A DNA stretch of 64,000 nt, from contig NC_056552.1 in the NCBI RefSeq assembly GCF_910596095.1, positions 12,319,111 to 12,383,110 of the forward strand, read 5' to 3'. Each line of letters starts with the position of its first letter. The stretch's first letter is position 1. Origin of the DNA: Thunnus maccoyii. Taxonomy: Eukaryota > Chordata > Actinopteri > Scombriformes > Scombridae. Under the pieces are notes generated by a model that was given only the letters and a program-made list of their open reading frames with translations, searched no databases and had not been told where the DNA came from. Shown here piece after piece: positions 57,598-64,000 of the stretch. A program made the translations under genes and the position numbers.

Positions 57598-58374
57598 TTA
57601 AAGGAATATTCAACTGAAAATGTACCATATTTTACGCATCATAACATTCACCGCCTGCAGGCTTGAGAGACATCTCTGAAAAGTTTGTAGTTTTCTGCTT
57701 TGTGAAGGATGGCACTCATGGTCTACATATATAAATACACTACCTCCGTGTCACACTATCGCCTCCTCATAGCACAGAAGCAGTAGTGAAGAAGTAGTGT
57801 AAACAGCATTGAAGCGATAATTGTTTGTAACATATTGAGCAAGAGGATCAACATGGAGAAGTGGATTCAGAAAAAGGTGTTTTTTTCTGTGAAGTTTCTA
57901 TGGATGTTTATATTTTTTGGCCATACTCTGGGTCACCATTGGAAATGATAGTAACTCCTCCATGAAAGAAGCGAGCAACGACCTTTTCACAGCCACATAT
58001 GGCCATAGAAACTTCTCAAACCACTCCTGCAGGATAATGCTCTTTTCCACCATTGATCTGTTTGCTCAGTATGTTCCAAAATATTGTTACCTTGAAAATA
58101 AATCGCTAAATATGCTTCAATTCAGGCAAAGCCTTGGAGTGATGAAGGGCAATACAGCGAGATGGAAGAAGTGTTTTTAGCTCTGTTGCTGAAAAAGTTG
58201 TTTTTTTTTTGCAGTGAGTTGTTTGCCACTGGAATCCATTATACCTACTGTAAATCCAAGCTGATGTCCTCTGCAAAGACGCAAGATATAAACTTCTGAG
58301 AGCCACATTTCAAGCCTAAAGAGGATGAGTATTTGATACTCAAAAGATGGATTTTCAGCTGTATGTTCCTTTAA
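57598..58374. mobile_element. TIR element, about 780 bp, at the adk 3' end
   Basis: The left end TTAAAGGAATATTCAACTG and the right end, whose complement reads TTTAAAGGAACATACAGCTG, are inverted repeats continuing as GAAAAT. TTAA lies at each junction, suggesting a TTAA target. The interior contains short frames but no transposase. It begins about 210 bases downstream of the adk stop, so it may fall in the 3' UTR. Confidence 0.65.
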
Positions 58375-58586
58375 ACATAACCATATTATTCCAACATATG
58401 ATACTAGTACATTGTTTGAGTTGTATTAAAACATCTGAGTTGATTATTCAAGCTTGATCAAATATTCAAGCTGTGGCACTTAGTCCCATGCAGTCACTGT
58501 AAATAGAAAAAAAATGTACATAAAATCCTGAAGCATACATATACAAGTATCTTGTGGAAAAGACAAATGTGCAGTGCTCGGATGCA

Positions 58587-64000
<5,414 letters not shown>

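Noticed and set aside
57917-58180. 87-codon frame downstream of adk
   Set aside because: Lies inside the TIR element and has no transposase or other domain.

Overview
The window is nuclear DNA of a ray-finned fish, most likely a percomorph teleost. It is AT-rich and intron-rich, has GT-AG introns throughout, and carries many short TIR-bearing DNA transposons. Its genes are single-copy vertebrate genes in a recognisable order: vdac2 - samd8 - DUSP13-type phosphatases - dusp29 - kat6b - adk. From memory this matches human 10q22.2 read in reverse, including orientation: vdac2, samd8, kat6b and adk lie on the minus strand and the phosphatases on the plus strand.

Layout. 149-1259 (-): first five coding exons of vdac2, whose 3' part lies beyond the left edge. 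1.3-4.2 kb: repeats, including a palindromic element and a second copy cut by the window start. 5852-9224 (-): complete samd8 (SMSr) in five coding exons, with a non-coding first exon near 10.1-10.25 kb. 11.3-28.9 kb (+): five tandem small dual-specificity phosphatase genes. Each has three coding exons with the same two intron phases and an intact HCxxGxSRS active site: two DUSP13A-like, two DUSP13B-like, then dusp29. Between them lie a nested hAT pair with a perfect 8-bp target-site duplication, a fold-back repeat and AAGTC-type arrays. 31,241-52,297 (-): complete kat6b in 16 coding exons whose phases all agree, giving 2142 residues, with a 3' UTR to about 29.94 kb. 52.3-55 kb: kat6b 5' region with two candidate non-coding first exons. 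58,587-59,115 (-): the last two coding exons of adk; the rest of the window is adk intron.

The genes do not form one pathway. They are a porin of the outer mitochondrial membrane, an ER ceramide phosphoethanolamine synthase, a cluster of phosphatases whose mammalian relatives are mainly expressed in muscle and testis, a histone H3 acetyltransferase and adenosine kinase. I found no undescribed system. The points most worth a second look are the five-gene phosphatase array, a His/Gln triplet tract in Kat6b placed where KAT6A has its Pro/Gln tract, two short introns that stay open in frame, inverted AAGTC arrays flanking dusp29, and a hairpin of ZNF143/THAP11-like motifs in a kat6b intron. No RNA genes, CRISPR arrays or retrovirus-like elements were recognised. 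Family names and orthology rest on recalled protein sequences, not on database searches.
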